A stretch of 41,925 nucleotides of DNA from Firmicutes bacterium UBA6806 (GCA_002452745.1 DKFC01000004.1:1-41925), one strand, 5' to 3'. Positions 1 to 9,021 are shown, counted from the stretch's first letter. Notes: a model not told the origin generated them from the letters alone. A program made the numbers and translations.

Positions 1-461
1 CGGAAGTTAACTTTTCATTTAACAAGACTTATTTATCGGAGTTTTTTGAAAAGCCAACCACTGGTAAAATACAGCATTTCGAGCGTATAGTAGAAGATTT
101 GTTTGACATTTACTCCAAATCGAAAAATGCTGAATACAACGAAATAACCGTGTCCGCCATGGAGATTATCAACCATGCATATCATGATGAGATGACCCTT
201 GAAGGACTGGCGCAGCAAATCAATGTAACCCCGCAGTATTTGTCAAAAGTGTTTAAGGACGATACGGGGAACACCTTTAAGGAGTACCTCAATGAACTCA
301 GAATAGAAGAAGCGAAAAAGATGCTCAGAGAGTCTAAAAAATCCATTAAGGAAATAGGCTATTACATCGGATATAATGACACGAGTTATTTTATTCGAAC
401 GTTTAAAAAGTACGAGGGCATAACGCCAAAAGATTATCAGCGAATGGTCAGTAAAGGTTAA
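1..461 (+). CDS. AraC-family response regulator (YesN-like), 5'-truncated
   Basis: The reading frame is open from base 3 at the left edge to the stop at 459-461, so only about 152 C-terminal residues are present. The last ~100 residues form a double helix-turn-helix AraC domain: first HTH around TLEGLAQQINVTPQYLSKVF, second around SIKEIGYYIGYNDTSYFIRTF, ending in the typical GITPKDYQ. The stretch before it looks like the linker of YesN-type response regulators, whose receiver domain would lie left of the window. The sugar-binding lipoprotein that follows 42 bases later suggests a sugar-sensing three-component system (binding protein, LytS kinase, YesN regulator) as described for xylose in Clostridium beijerinckii. 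A non-receiver AraC regulator cannot be excluded without the missing 5' end. Confidence 0.85.
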   Translation, partial: EVNFSFNKTYLSEFFEKPTTGKIQHFERIVEDLFDIYSKSKNAEYNEITVSAMEIINHAYHDEMTLEGLAQQINVTPQYLSKVFKDDTGNTFKEYLNELRIEEAKKMLRESKKSIKEIGYYIGYNDTSYFIRTFKKYEGITPKDYQRMVSKG

Positions 462-503
462 ATGGACGCTTGCAAGATTCGCAAGCCACGATGGGAGAGA
501 ACA

Positions 504-1595
504 ATGAAAAGACGGATGTTGAATTTGATCTGCATGACTCTGATAGTGGGATTGTTGGCGACAGCGTGTGACCCTAGACCCCAGTCAGAGCCTGCTCAGG
601 ATAAAGTCAAAATAGGCCTTGCCTTTGACTCGTTCGTGGTTGAAAGGTGGCAGAGAGAAGTGGAAATCTTGGTGGCTAAGGCTACTGAACTCGGTGCTGA
701 GGTTGATGTCCAAATTGCCAATGAGAATGTGGACAAGCAAAAACAGCAGATACAGCATTTGATTGATGAGCAAGTGGATGTGCTGGTGGTCGTTCCAAAG
801 GACGCAACTGCCCTTGGCGATGTCATCAGTGAGGCGAGACGAAATGGAATTAAGGTTATCTCCTATGACCGATTGGTCATTGGAACGAAAGTGGATTTGT
901 ACATATCCTTTGACAATGTGGGCATAGGACAGGGCATTTCCAAGAAACTCATGACAGAGCTGGATACTCTCTTTAGTGACAGGAGGCGGGAAGGTATATT
1001 GAATGAGAGCCCATACCAGTTGCTCATTATAAATGGAGATCCTAAAGACAATAACTCAGCTCTGCTGAACAAGGGATTTTATAACACACTGAGTCCACTG
1101 ATTGAAAAGGGGGAAGTGGACGTAATTGATGAGATATGGGCACTTGAATGGCGTGAAAGTTATGCCAAGGAAATTGTCGAAAAACACCTCAAAAATGGGG
1201 ATCAAATAGATGGGATCATAGCAGCCAACGATGTTTTAGCAACGGGTGCAATAGAGACTCTGGCAAAATGGCAGATGGCGGGCTCGGTGCCTGTAGTCTC
1301 CCAAGATGCAGAACTTTCAGCCTGTCAGCGAATCGTGGAGAAGACACAACTTGCAACTGTCTACAAGCCCATAACAGACCTCGCTGAAACATGTGCCCAA
1401 ATTGCCATGGACATGGCAAATGGAAAGTCGATAGAAACAAATGACCAAATTGACAATAACAGTGGTTTTATACCGTATCTAAAGTTAGATACAGTGGTGG
1501 TGGATGCCGAAAATATAGACAAGGTCATCATAGACAGTGGCTTTCATCAAGAGGCAGATGTCTACAGAAATGTTCAAAGATCTGAAGAACCGTAA
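504..1595 (+). CDS. Xylose-type sugar-binding lipoprotein (XylFII-like)
   Basis: 363-residue periplasmic-binding protein of the D-xylose/ribose type I fold. I chose ATG 504 because GGGAGAGA lies just before it and it gives a clean lipoprotein signal: MKRR, a hydrophobic segment, then lipobox LATAC with Cys22. In-frame ATG 462 would add 14 residues with no ribosome binding site. Family signatures are FDSFVVERW near the mature N terminus, VVVPKDATALGDVI, and ISYDRL followed by YISFDNVGIGQ, which match XylF-type proteins. No permease or ATPase follows; a strong terminator does. With the YesN-like gene before it, the likely role is extracellular sugar sensing that feeds a membrane histidine kinase outside the window, not bulk transport. 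The ligand is inferred from family resemblance only. Confidence 0.8.
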   Translation: MKRRMLNLICMTLIVGLLATACDPRPQSEPAQDKVKIGLAFDSFVVERWQREVEILVAKATELGAEVDVQIANENVDKQKQQIQHLIDEQVDVLVVVPKDATALGDVISEARRNGIKVISYDRLVIGTKVDLYISFDNVGIGQGISKKLMTELDTLFSDRRREGILNESPYQLLIINGDPKDNNSALLNKGFYNTLSPLIEKGEVDVIDEIWALEWRESYAKEIVEKHLKNGDQIDGIIAANDVLATGAIETLAKWQMAGSVPVVSQDAELSACQRIVEKTQLATVYKPITDLAETCAQIAMDMANGKSIETNDQIDNNSGFIPYLKLDTVVVDAENIDKVIIDSGFHQEADVYRNVQRSEEP

Positions 1596-1635
1596 AAGGA
1601 TGACTCTTGTTGTAGTGGGTCAACTTCATAAAGGC

Positions 1636-1690
1636 AATAAAACATGGACAAATTTAATCTTAAATTTGTCCATGTTTTATTGTGTATACA
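1636..1690 (+). terminator. Intrinsic terminator with 21-bp perfect stem
   Basis: Arms 1636-1656 and 1661-1681 are perfectly complementary around a 4-base loop. The stem is AT-rich with a GGAC/GTCC core and is flanked by A and T runs, so it could work in both directions. It ends the sugar-sensing unit and isolates it from the LacI gene. Confidence 0.85.
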
Positions 1691-1886
1691 AGAAAAAAGT
1701 GAAAATAGATTAAAATAGGACAAAACTGATTAAATTAATGAAGTGACTTCAATGTAAATATTATGTAAAATTTGTGTGAGAACTGTAATGAAAATTTATT
1801 AATTGCAGTGACCCCTTCCGAAATCTTGCAAAGAGCTGAAATTGACATGATTTTTGGCTGTCAATAAGGTAAAATGGTATAGGAAC

Positions 1887-1936
1887 TTGCTAAATAACTG
1901 AAATAGGTGTATTCTTTTATTAAGTAAATGTTTACT
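1887..1936 (+). promoter_or_regulatory. Promoter and candidate autoregulatory operator of the LacI-family gene
   Basis: TTGCTA (1887-1892) and TATTCT (1910-1915) are 17 bases apart. Just downstream is a palindrome AGTAAA-TG-TTTACT (1923-1936), whose core GTAAANNTTTAC is seen again inside the mglB promoter. A second -35-like TTGACA (1842-1847) with TAAGGT 17 bases further on may be another start. The 1596-1976 gap otherwise holds only the terminator. Confidence 0.6.
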
Positions 1937-1976
1937 AAACATTTTTGTTTTTGGATATATGGAAAGGGGAATTATC

Positions 1977-2987
1977 ATGGCAACCATTAAGGACATAGCT
2001 GCAAAGGCAGGCGTATCTTCGGCGACGGTTTCGAGGGTTCTAAACTACGATAATACGCTATCAGTGTCGGATGAAAAACGGCAGCTGATCTTCGAAATTG
2101 CAGAATCAATGGATTATATGCCGCCTAGAAAGCGGAACGTACGAAAGGCTCAGCAGAAGTTGAGAATCGGACTGGTGCATTGGTATACAATGAATCAGGA
2201 GCTTGATGATCCCTATTATATGGCTATCAGATTGGGCATTGAGAAGATGTGCTATGAAAACAGCATTGAAATTATCAAGATTTTCAAGCCTGATGAGTAT
2301 GACTTTCAAAGTCTTGGGATGGTTGACGGATTTATTGCAATTGGAAAGTTTACAGAGTCTCAAATCGGCAAGATTACGGAAATTTCTCCGAATATTGTAT
2401 TCGTCGATTCCTCTCCGTTCGAGGAGCGCTTCGACAGTGTCGTCATCGACTTCGAAAAGGCCGTCATTGGTGCTTTGGATTTCCTCTGGAATTTAGGGCA
2501 TAGAAGGATTGGCTACATAGGCGGCCGTGAGTATATCGGCCATGAGCGAGTCGCATTAGGCGAGAGGCGGGAAGCGGTATTCAGAGAATATATGAAGCGT
2601 TTGGAATCACTGGATGAGGAACAAGTTTATATTGGATCGTTTTTAGCTGAATCGGGCTATGAACTCATGAAGAAAGCCATAAAGACATCGAAGCAAGTAC
2701 CTACGGCGTTTTTGATTGCCAGTGATTCGATGGCTATAGGCGCTCTTAGAGCAGTTCATGAGATGGGGTTAAAAGTGCCTGAAGATATAAGCGTTGTTGG
2801 TTTTAACGACATTTCCACGTCCAAGTTTACTGTGCCGCCACTGACTTCTATTAGAGTTCACAAGGAATTTATGGGAGAGACTGCGGTGGAACTTTTGAGG
2901 GAGCGAATTGTCAAAAAGAGGATTATTGCCAAAAAGGTGATTATTCCAACTGAACTGAGAATTCGTGAGAGCAGTTGTAAAATATAA
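1977..2987 (+). CDS. LacI/GalR-family transcriptional repressor
   Basis: 336 residues starting at ATG 1977, preceded by AAAGGGG at proper distance; ATG 1959 lies upstream of that site and is unlikely. The N terminus is a textbook LacI helix-turn-helix (TIKDIAAKAGVSSATVSRVLN), followed by the hinge and a type I periplasmic-binding-like effector domain (VDGFIAIG, GHRRIGYIGG, PTAFLIASDSMAIGALRA, DISVVGFND, TSIRVHKEFMGETAVELL). It resembles the EbgR/GalR branch. It sits directly upstream of mglBAC and a beta-galactosidase. The same 12-bp palindrome core occurs in its own promoter and between the -35 and -10 of mglB, so it probably represses both and is released by galactose or a galactoside. The inducer is inferred. 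Confidence 0.93.
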   Translation: MATIKDIAAKAGVSSATVSRVLNYDNTLSVSDEKRQLIFEIAESMDYMPPRKRNVRKAQQKLRIGLVHWYTMNQELDDPYYMAIRLGIEKMCYENSIEIIKIFKPDEYDFQSLGMVDGFIAIGKFTESQIGKITEISPNIVFVDSSPFEERFDSVVIDFEKAVIGALDFLWNLGHRRIGYIGGREYIGHERVALGERREAVFREYMKRLESLDEEQVYIGSFLAESGYELMKKAIKTSKQVPTAFLIASDSMAIGALRAVHEMGLKVPEDISVVGFNDISTSKFTVPPLTSIRVHKEFMGETAVELLRERIVKKRIIAKKVIIPTELRIRESSCKI

Positions 2988-2998
2988 GTAAATAATTC

Positions 2999-3027
2999 TT
3001 GACGTCTTCGTAAAAATTTACTAAAAT
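2999..3027 (+). promoter_or_regulatory. mglB promoter with operator in the spacer
   Basis: TTGACG (2999-3004), 17-base spacer, TAAAAT (3022-3027). The spacer contains the palindrome CGTAAA-AA-TTTACT (3009-3022), which shares GTAAANNTTTACTAAA with the site at 1924-1939 in front of the repressor gene. A repressor bound here would block RNA polymerase directly. Confidence 0.75.
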
Positions 3028-3071
3028 GAAATTGTAACTAATCACAAAATAATTTGGGGAGATGATTAAAA

Positions 3072-4145
3072 GTGAAAAAATTAACTGCTATTTTACTTAT
3101 TATGGTGATGGTATTATCACTAACAGCTTGTGGAAGCAAGCCAGCTGCAGAAACACCTGCTGCTTCAAATGAATCAAACGAAGCTGCTGCACCAGCTGCA
3201 GAAGAAAAACCAGTCATTGGTGTTACAATTTACAAATATGATGACAACTTCATGTCGTTCGTAAGAAGAGCGATTGATACAGCTGCTGGTGACAAGGCAA
3301 CACTTGAGATGAATGACTCTCAAAACTCACAAGCAACTCAAAATGACCAAGTTGATACAATGATTTCTAAAGGTGCAAAAGCACTTGCAATCAACTTAGT
3401 TGACCCTCAAGCGGCTTCAACAATCATCACTAAAGCTCAAGCTGCTGATCTGCCTGTTATTTTCTTCAACAAAGAGCCAGATGCATCTGTATTAAATGGA
3501 TATGATAAGGCTTGGTATGTTGGTACAACTTCATCTGAATCAGGTATTATCCAAGGTGAAATGATGGCGAAAATGTGGACAGACAACCCAACTTGGGATA
3601 GAAATGGCGACGGTATCGTTCAATACGTATTGATCAAAGGCGAACCAGGCCATCCAGATGCAGAAGCAAGAACAAAATATGCAATTGATACATTGGTTGA
3701 AAAAGGTTTAAAAGTTGAAGAATTAGAACTTCAAACTGGTATGTGGGATAGTGTAAAAGGTAAAGAGTTAATGGACGCTTGGATTGCAAAACACGGTGAT
3801 GCAATTGAGCTCGTTATCTGTAACAATGATGGTATGGCACTTGGTGCAATCCAATCATTAAACGCTAGTGGATACTTTGATAACGGCAAATACATGCCAG
3901 TATTTGGTGTCGATGCAATCCCTGATGCTTTAGAGCAAATCAAGGAAGGCAAAATGGCTGGTACAGTATTAAACGATGCTAAAAATCAAGGTAAAGCTAC
4001 TTTTGATTTAGCATACAACGTTGCAATGGGTAAAGATCCATTAGACGGAACAACTTGGAAATTAGATGAAAACAAAGCTGTTCGTGTTCCTTACGTAGCA
4101 GTTACAATTGATAATATCTCGTTTGCTGAAGAGGCTTACAAATAG
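3072..4145 (+). CDS. mglB: Galactose/methyl-galactoside ABC transporter binding lipoprotein MglB
   Basis: 357 residues with a GTG start at 3072 preceded by GGGGAGA. A lipoprotein signal ends in SLTAC (Cys20), followed by an Ala/Glu/Ser-rich tether to about residue 46. The mature domain follows MglB closely: GVTIYKYDDNFMS, LEMNDSQNSQ, ALAINLVDP, FFNKEP, GHPDAEAR and GTVLNDA. A calcium-loop motif DRNGDGIVQ lies at residues 176-184, as in MglB. It captures galactose or glucose/methyl-galactoside outside the membrane for MglA/MglC. It uses many A/T-ending codons and is followed by a hairpin terminator, consistent with much higher expression than the ATPase and permease. Identity is very secure; the exact sugar is not. 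Confidence 0.96.
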   Translation: MKKLTAILLIMVMVLSLTACGSKPAAETPAASNESNEAAAPAAEEKPVIGVTIYKYDDNFMSFVRRAIDTAAGDKATLEMNDSQNSQATQNDQVDTMISKGAKALAINLVDPQAASTIITKAQAADLPVIFFNKEPDASVLNGYDKAWYVGTTSSESGIIQGEMMAKMWTDNPTWDRNGDGIVQYVLIKGEPGHPDAEARTKYAIDTLVEKGLKVEELELQTGMWDSVKGKELMDAWIAKHGDAIELVICNNDGMALGAIQSLNASGYFDNGKYMPVFGVDAIPDALEQIKEGKMAGTVLNDAKNQGKATFDLAYNVAMGKDPLDGTTWKLDENKAVRVPYVAVTIDNISFAEEAYK

Positions 4146-4166
4146 TAAATACCGGTACTAGTGATT

Positions 4167-4199
4167 ATTCGAGATGCAGACATGCATCTCGAATTTTTT
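4167..4199 (+). terminator. Intercistronic terminator between mglB and mglA
   Basis: Arms ATTCGAGATGCA (4167-4178) and TGCATCTCGAAT (4183-4194) pair perfectly around GACA and are followed by five further T (4195-4199). It probably lets only part of the transcription reach mglA, or protects the mglB 3' end. Confidence 0.8.
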
Positions 4200-4257
4200 G
4201 AGAAGCGGTTTGATTTGAACTTAAAATCGTATGAAATCATGTTTAGGATGTTTTGTG

Positions 4258-4305
4258 AAATCGAAATAGAGAAGCGGAAAGAAAGCTATAAAAACTTCGA
4301 TTTTT
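4258..4305 (+). other. Second hairpin and leader upstream of mglA
   Basis: AAATCGAA (4258-4265) can pair with TTCGATTT (4296-4303), which is followed by two more T; the loop is long (30 bases). The 4200-4387 leader also contains GAGAAGCGG twice and a TATAAT at about 4340 without a clear -35. It may be a weak terminator or RNA-processing element. Confidence 0.3.
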
Positions 4306-4387
4306 GTCGCTTAGAAAGAGATTGAATAAATTACTCACCTTATAATTTGGGTATTTAATATAGAAATATCGAAAGGAGGCCAAGTCC

Positions 4388-5905
4388 TTGAATAATGATA
4401 CCACTCAAAAAGATAAATACTTGCTTGAGATGTTGAATGTATCTAAGGAATTTCCAGGCGTAAAGGCCTTGGACGGCGTAAATTTAAGGATCAGGAAGGG
4501 AAGTGTCCACGCACTGATGGGTGAAAATGGTGCGGGAAAATCCACATTAATGAAATGCTTATTCGGAATTTATCACATGGATGAAGGACAAATTCTCTTT
4601 GAGGAAAAACCTGTTAATTTTACGTCTTCAAGAAATGCGCTGGACAATGGGGTGTCAATGGTGCATCAAGAACTCAACCAAGTTAGAACGACTCGTATAA
4701 TGGATAATATCTGGCTCGGAAGATTTCCGATGAAGGGGTTGTTCGTCGATGAAGAAAAGATGTATCAAGACACGCTTCAAATCTTTAAAGACCTTGATAT
4801 CAATTTAGATCCACGTCAAAAAATCGGTTCTCTGCCGGTTTCAGAAAGTCAAATGGTCGAAATTGCAAAAGCAGTTTCCTACAATTCTAAAATCATCGTT
4901 ATGGATGAGCCGACCTCCTCTCTCACCGAGAACGAAGTGGCACATCTTTTCAAAATCATCAAATCACTTCAAGAGAGACAGGTCTCTATCATATACATCT
5001 CACATAAGATGGAAGAAATCGCTCAAATTTGTGATGAAGTAACGATTATGAGAGACGGTAAGTGGATAGACACCAAATTCATAAAGGACATTACAACCGA
5101 TGAAATCATCAACCTCATGGTTGGACGTGACCTCACGCATCGTTTTCCGCCGAAGCACAATAAGCCAGGCGAGGTTATTTTAAAAGTTGAAAACCTGACT
5201 GCTCTTTACCAACCGTCAATTAAGGATGTGAGCTTTGACCTTAGGAAAGGTGAAATTCTTGGTGTTGCTGGTCTTGTTGGGGCAAAGAGAACCGACTTGG
5301 TGGAAGCTATCTTTGCAGAGCGTCAAGTATCAGAAGGACGCATAGAGCTTCACGGAAAAGAAGTCAAGTTTAAAAACCCTGAAGAAGCCATCAAAAACGG
5401 ATTGGCACTTGTTACAGAGGAAAGGCGTGTAACGGGAATTTTCCCAAATCAGGATATTTCTTTTAACTCAATTATTGCCAACCTCAATAAGTATGTGACA
5501 AAGATAAGATTTCTTGATGAGGATAAAATCCTTGAAGATACCAATTGGGTAGTGGATAGCATGCGTGTTAAAACCCCTTCCAATAAAACTAGAATCATGT
5601 CGCTTTCAGGTGGGAATCAACAGAAAGTCATTATCGGAAGATGGCTTTTAACCGAACCAGATGTTCTCCTACTAGATGAACCAACACGTGGGATAGACGT
5701 CGGCGCAAAATATGATATTTATCAGCTGATGATAGATTTGGCTTCAAAAGATAAAGCCGTAATTATGGTATCTTCTGAAATGCCAGAACTTTTGGGAATC
5801 ACGGATAGAATTTTAGTCATGAGCAACGGGCGATTGGCTGGAATTGTTGAAACGGCAACGACAAATCAAGAAGAAATTCTTAAATTGTCAGCGAAATATT
5901 TATAG
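4388..5905 (+). CDS. mglA: Galactose/methyl-galactoside ABC transporter ATPase MglA
   Basis: 505 residues, TTG start at 4388 preceded by an AAAGGAGG site. It is the usual duplicated sugar-type ATPase. The first domain has Walker A GENGAGKS (residues 45-52), signature region LPVSESQMVEIAKA and Walker B VMDEPTSSLT (about 171-180). The second has a degenerate Walker A (GLVGAKRTD), an intact signature LSGGNQQK and Walker B LLLDEPTRGID. An inactive second Walker A is normal for RbsA/MglA proteins. It powers galactoside import through MglC with MglB as receptor. It follows mglB after two hairpins and precedes mglC by 18 bases, so mglA and mglC are clearly co-transcribed. Confidence 0.96.
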   Translation: MNNDTTQKDKYLLEMLNVSKEFPGVKALDGVNLRIRKGSVHALMGENGAGKSTLMKCLFGIYHMDEGQILFEEKPVNFTSSRNALDNGVSMVHQELNQVRTTRIMDNIWLGRFPMKGLFVDEEKMYQDTLQIFKDLDINLDPRQKIGSLPVSESQMVEIAKAVSYNSKIIVMDEPTSSLTENEVAHLFKIIKSLQERQVSIIYISHKMEEIAQICDEVTIMRDGKWIDTKFIKDITTDEIINLMVGRDLTHRFPPKHNKPGEVILKVENLTALYQPSIKDVSFDLRKGEILGVAGLVGAKRTDLVEAIFAERQVSEGRIELHGKEVKFKNPEEAIKNGLALVTEERRVTGIFPNQDISFNSIIANLNKYVTKIRFLDEDKILEDTNWVVDSMRVKTPSNKTRIMSLSGGNQQKVIIGRWLLTEPDVLLLDEPTRGIDVGAKYDIYQLMIDLASKDKAVIMVSSEMPELLGITDRILVMSNGRLAGIVETATTNQEEILKLSAKYL

Positions 5906-5923
5906 TAGGGGAGATGAGAACGC

Positions 5924-6943
5924 ATGTCACAAAAGTTAAATAAAAAAGATATTCTCGACTTTATGATGAACAACGCCATTTATATAGTTCTCTTTGTACT
6001 AATGGCAGTAATCATCATCATTGAACCGAGATTTGTATCCATTAAGAACTTTACCAATATTTTGGCTCAGGCATCCACACGTGTTATCTTTGCACTGGGT
6101 GTTGGTACAATTATCGTCGCTAAGGGCACAGACCTTTCGCTTGGTCGTCAAGTTGGTCTGGCGGCAGTTATATCGGCATCACTGTTGCAAGCACCGGATT
6201 ATGCTTATAGAATGTATCCAGATTTGCCGATTTTGCCTGTATTTTTACCGATTATACTGGTTATGATTGTAACTGGATTTTTCAGTTTTCTAAATGGTTT
6301 TGTCATTGCCAAATTTAAGGTAGACCCATTTATCGCAACTTTGGGCATGATGGTCATCGTATATGGCGTCAACTCGATTTATTACGATAGACCACCTTAT
6401 GGCGCACAGCCAATTGGAGGACTTGACCCTCGATTTGCCAATATAGCTCAGGGCTATATTAAGCTGGGGACGTTTATCATTCCTTATCTCGTTATATTCG
6501 CAATACTCTCCGTGATTTTTATGTGGTTTGTATGGAATAAAACCAAGTTTGGCAAAAATGTATTTGCAATTGGCGGGAATGCTGAAGCAGCCGCTGTTTC
6601 AGGGGTAAATGTTGCTAAGATGATGGTTTTAGTTTATATTTTGGCAGGCTTATTATATGGTTTGGGTGGTTCTTTAGAAGCTGCTCGTATCGGATCAGCT
6701 ACTAATAACACTGGTAACATGTACGAACTGGATGCGATTTCTGCTTGTATTGTTGGAGGACTCTCGTTCTCTGGTGGTATTGGAAGTATAGCAGGGATTG
6801 TCACTGGGGTATTAATCTTCCAAGTTATTGCATATGGTCTGTCGTTTATAGGCGTTAACCCATATCTTCAATTCATCATCAAAGGTTTGATTATTATCAT
6901 AGCAGTTGCAATTGACAATAGAAAATATATCAAGAGAAAATAG
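5924..6943 (+). CDS. mglC: Galactose/methyl-galactoside ABC transporter permease MglC
   Basis: 339-residue polytopic protein of the BPD_transp_2 (RbsC/MglC) family, ATG start with a GGGGAGATGAG site. About 8-10 hydrophobic segments are visible, starting with IYIVLFVLMAVIIIIEPRF. Family landmarks are FALGVGTIIVAKGTDLSLGRQVGL, NGFVIAKFKVDPFIATLGMM, FGKNVFAIGGNAEAAAVSGV and the late glycine-rich block ACIVGGLSFSGGIGSIAG. It forms the membrane channel for MglA. It lies 18 bases after mglA and is followed by a terminator-like hairpin before the beta-galactosidase. Confidence 0.95.
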   Translation: MSQKLNKKDILDFMMNNAIYIVLFVLMAVIIIIEPRFVSIKNFTNILAQASTRVIFALGVGTIIVAKGTDLSLGRQVGLAAVISASLLQAPDYAYRMYPDLPILPVFLPIILVMIVTGFFSFLNGFVIAKFKVDPFIATLGMMVIVYGVNSIYYDRPPYGAQPIGGLDPRFANIAQGYIKLGTFIIPYLVIFAILSVIFMWFVWNKTKFGKNVFAIGGNAEAAAVSGVNVAKMMVLVYILAGLLYGLGGSLEAARIGSATNNTGNMYELDAISACIVGGLSFSGGIGSIAGIVTGVLIFQVIAYGLSFIGVNPYLQFIIKGLIIIIAVAIDNRKYIKRK

Positions 6944-6982
6944 CGTGTTTATGTCCAGTGGGTTTATAAGCATGGGACGTAT

Positions 6983-7016
6983 ACAAACAGCAGAGCAGAG
7001 CTCTGCTGTTTGTTTT
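6983..7016 (+). terminator. Hairpin between mglC and the GH42 gene
   Basis: ACAAACAGCAGAG (6983-6995) pairs with CTCTGCTGTTTGT (7001-7013) around CAGAG, then TTT. The T tract is short, so partial read-through into the beta-galactosidase gene is likely. Confidence 0.6.
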
Positions 7017-7047
7017 AAAATGAAATCACTTGAAAAGAGGTGTGACT

Positions 7048-9015
7048 ATGATAAATCTGGGTGTTGATTATTATCCTGAGCACTGGAGTGAGTCCATGAT
7101 GTCCTCAGATATGGATAGAATTGTGGAGATGGGAGCCAATACGGTTAGAATTGGTGAATTTGCTTGGCACATGATGGAATCCAGTGAAGGTCAATACGAT
7201 TTTTCTTTTTTTGATAAAGTCATAGAAGAACTTAAAATGAGGGGACTTAAAGTGATATTTGGCACGCCAACAGCCACTTTTCCCGCTTGGCTTGCAGCAA
7301 AATATCCCGAAATTTTATCCGTGGATTATAACGGGGTCAAGAGGGCCTTTGGCGGGAGACGGCAGTACTGTTACAATTCACCTACATATAGGGAGAAGTC
7401 CTTGGCAATCACCAGGGCGCTGTTGGAACACTATAGAGACGAAGATGCAATTATTGCGTGGCAGATTGACAACGAACTGGGACACGAGGGAAGTGACCAG
7501 TGTTACTGTGAGATTTGTCACAAGGGATTTCAGACCTATCTCCAAAAAAGCTACGTGACGATAGACAATTTGAATCAAGTCTATGGAACGATATTTTGGG
7601 GACAGACTTATAATTCATTTGATGAAATTCCCATGCCAACTCAGACCATTACCACTCATAATCCCACGTTACAATTGGACTGGGCTAGGTTTAGATCGGA
7701 GAGTATCAATGATTATGCAGGCATTCAAATTGAAGTAGTTCAGGCCTTAAAACGGGTGAATCAAAAGGTGATTCACAATCTATTTGGAGGCTTCTTCGAC
7801 AGGGCTTACGATCAGAATGTTCTAGCCGAAAAGCTGGATGTGGTGGCATATGACAACTACCCTGTGTGGGGTGGACTAGAGACGCCGCTTAAAGGCGCAG
7901 AGATTGCCATGACACATGATTATATCCGAGGACTCAAGGGTCAAAATTTTTGGATTGTAGAAGAACTCATGGGTGCACAGGGGCATGATGTCATTGGGTA
8001 TTTGCCTAGGCCAAACCAAGCCAAGCTCTGGTCTCATCAAGCAATGGCAAGAGGATGTGAGTCTCTTTTATACTTCAGATGGAGGGGGATGACGCACGGT
8101 GCAGAGCAGTTTTGTCAGGGAATCCTCGATCAAGATAATGAAATCAATGACAAATACCGTGAGGTCCAGTCTTTTTTTGAATCGGTTAAGAAAATGGATG
8201 GCGTTTATCAATCCGAGATTAAGGCAGAAGTCGCCGTGCTATACGACTATGACAATAGGTGGTCGTGGAAGGCACAGACTCAAAGTCATGCTTTTGATTT
8301 CACTCATGAGCTAATGCGATGTTATGAGGGATTTTATCGGCATAATGTGTCAATAGATGTGGTGGATATCGAGAAACCGTGGTCAGCGTATAAGGTGATT
8401 ATCCTGCCTGTTATGCAAATTGTGGATGAGGCAACACTTTTGAGGATTCAAACGTTTGCAGAAGCTGGTGGAACTGTTCTATTTTCGTTTCGAAGCGGGA
8501 TTAAGAACAGGGACAACAACCTCAGACTGGGGAGAAATAGCCTTGAGACACTCTGCGGTGTTCTGTTTAGAAGTTATGAGTCTTTGGGAAAGGCAACGAA
8601 GGTCTCTTTAAGGGCATCTGCCAATTGCGGCATAACAGAGGACACTGCCAGTGGAAGCGTCTGGAGAGATATGATGGAAGTTGTATCGGCGAAAGCGATT
8701 TACAATTATACAGATGAACCATTTGACAGTTATGCCGCTGTAACGGTAAACAATTATGGTGCGGGAAGGGTTTACTATATGGGAACTGGCTTAAATTCAG
8801 AAGCTGTTAAAGCGCTTTCAGGGGCGATTTTAGAAGAAGCTGGTATTAGAACTCATGAAACTTTAGACGGTGTCGAAATGGTGGAGAGGATGTATGAAGG
8901 GCGTATATATCGCTTCTTGCTGAATCACACTGGGACATCTGTAAACCAAGATGGCATTGTACTTGAACCCTATGATTGCATAGTGGTAGACGGTGATACT
9001 GGAAAAATTCTTTAA
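7048..9015 (+). CDS. Beta-galactosidase, glycoside hydrolase family 42
   Basis: 655 residues from ATG 7048, chosen because AAGAGGTGTG precedes it; the in-frame TTG 7030 lies before that site. The N terminus NLGVDYYPEHW and GANTVRIGEFAWHMME are typical GH42. The acid/base Glu is E143 in WQIDNELGH and the likely nucleophile E305 in FWIVEELMG. Four cysteines (C108, and C152/C154/C157 in QCYCEIC) match the zinc cluster of GH42 enzymes. A trimerisation-like central domain and a small beta C-terminal domain complete the usual length. No signal peptide is present, so it acts on imported galactosides in the cytoplasm. It sits 104 bases after mglC and probably shares control with it. Confidence 0.94.
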   Translation: MINLGVDYYPEHWSESMMSSDMDRIVEMGANTVRIGEFAWHMMESSEGQYDFSFFDKVIEELKMRGLKVIFGTPTATFPAWLAAKYPEILSVDYNGVKRAFGGRRQYCYNSPTYREKSLAITRALLEHYRDEDAIIAWQIDNELGHEGSDQCYCEICHKGFQTYLQKSYVTIDNLNQVYGTIFWGQTYNSFDEIPMPTQTITTHNPTLQLDWARFRSESINDYAGIQIEVVQALKRVNQKVIHNLFGGFFDRAYDQNVLAEKLDVVAYDNYPVWGGLETPLKGAEIAMTHDYIRGLKGQNFWIVEELMGAQGHDVIGYLPRPNQAKLWSHQAMARGCESLLYFRWRGMTHGAEQFCQGILDQDNEINDKYREVQSFFESVKKMDGVYQSEIKAEVAVLYDYDNRWSWKAQTQSHAFDFTHELMRCYEGFYRHNVSIDVVDIEKPWSAYKVIILPVMQIVDEATLLRIQTFAEAGGTVLFSFRSGIKNRDNNLRLGRNSLETLCGVLFRSYESLGKATKVSLRASANCGITEDTASGSVWRDMMEVVSAKAIYNYTDEPFDSYAAVTVNNYGAGRVYYMGTGLNSEAVKALSGAILEEAGIRTHETLDGVEMVERMYEGRIYRFLLNHTGTSVNQDGIVLEPYDCIVVDGDTGKIL

Positions 9016-9021
9016 AAGCAG

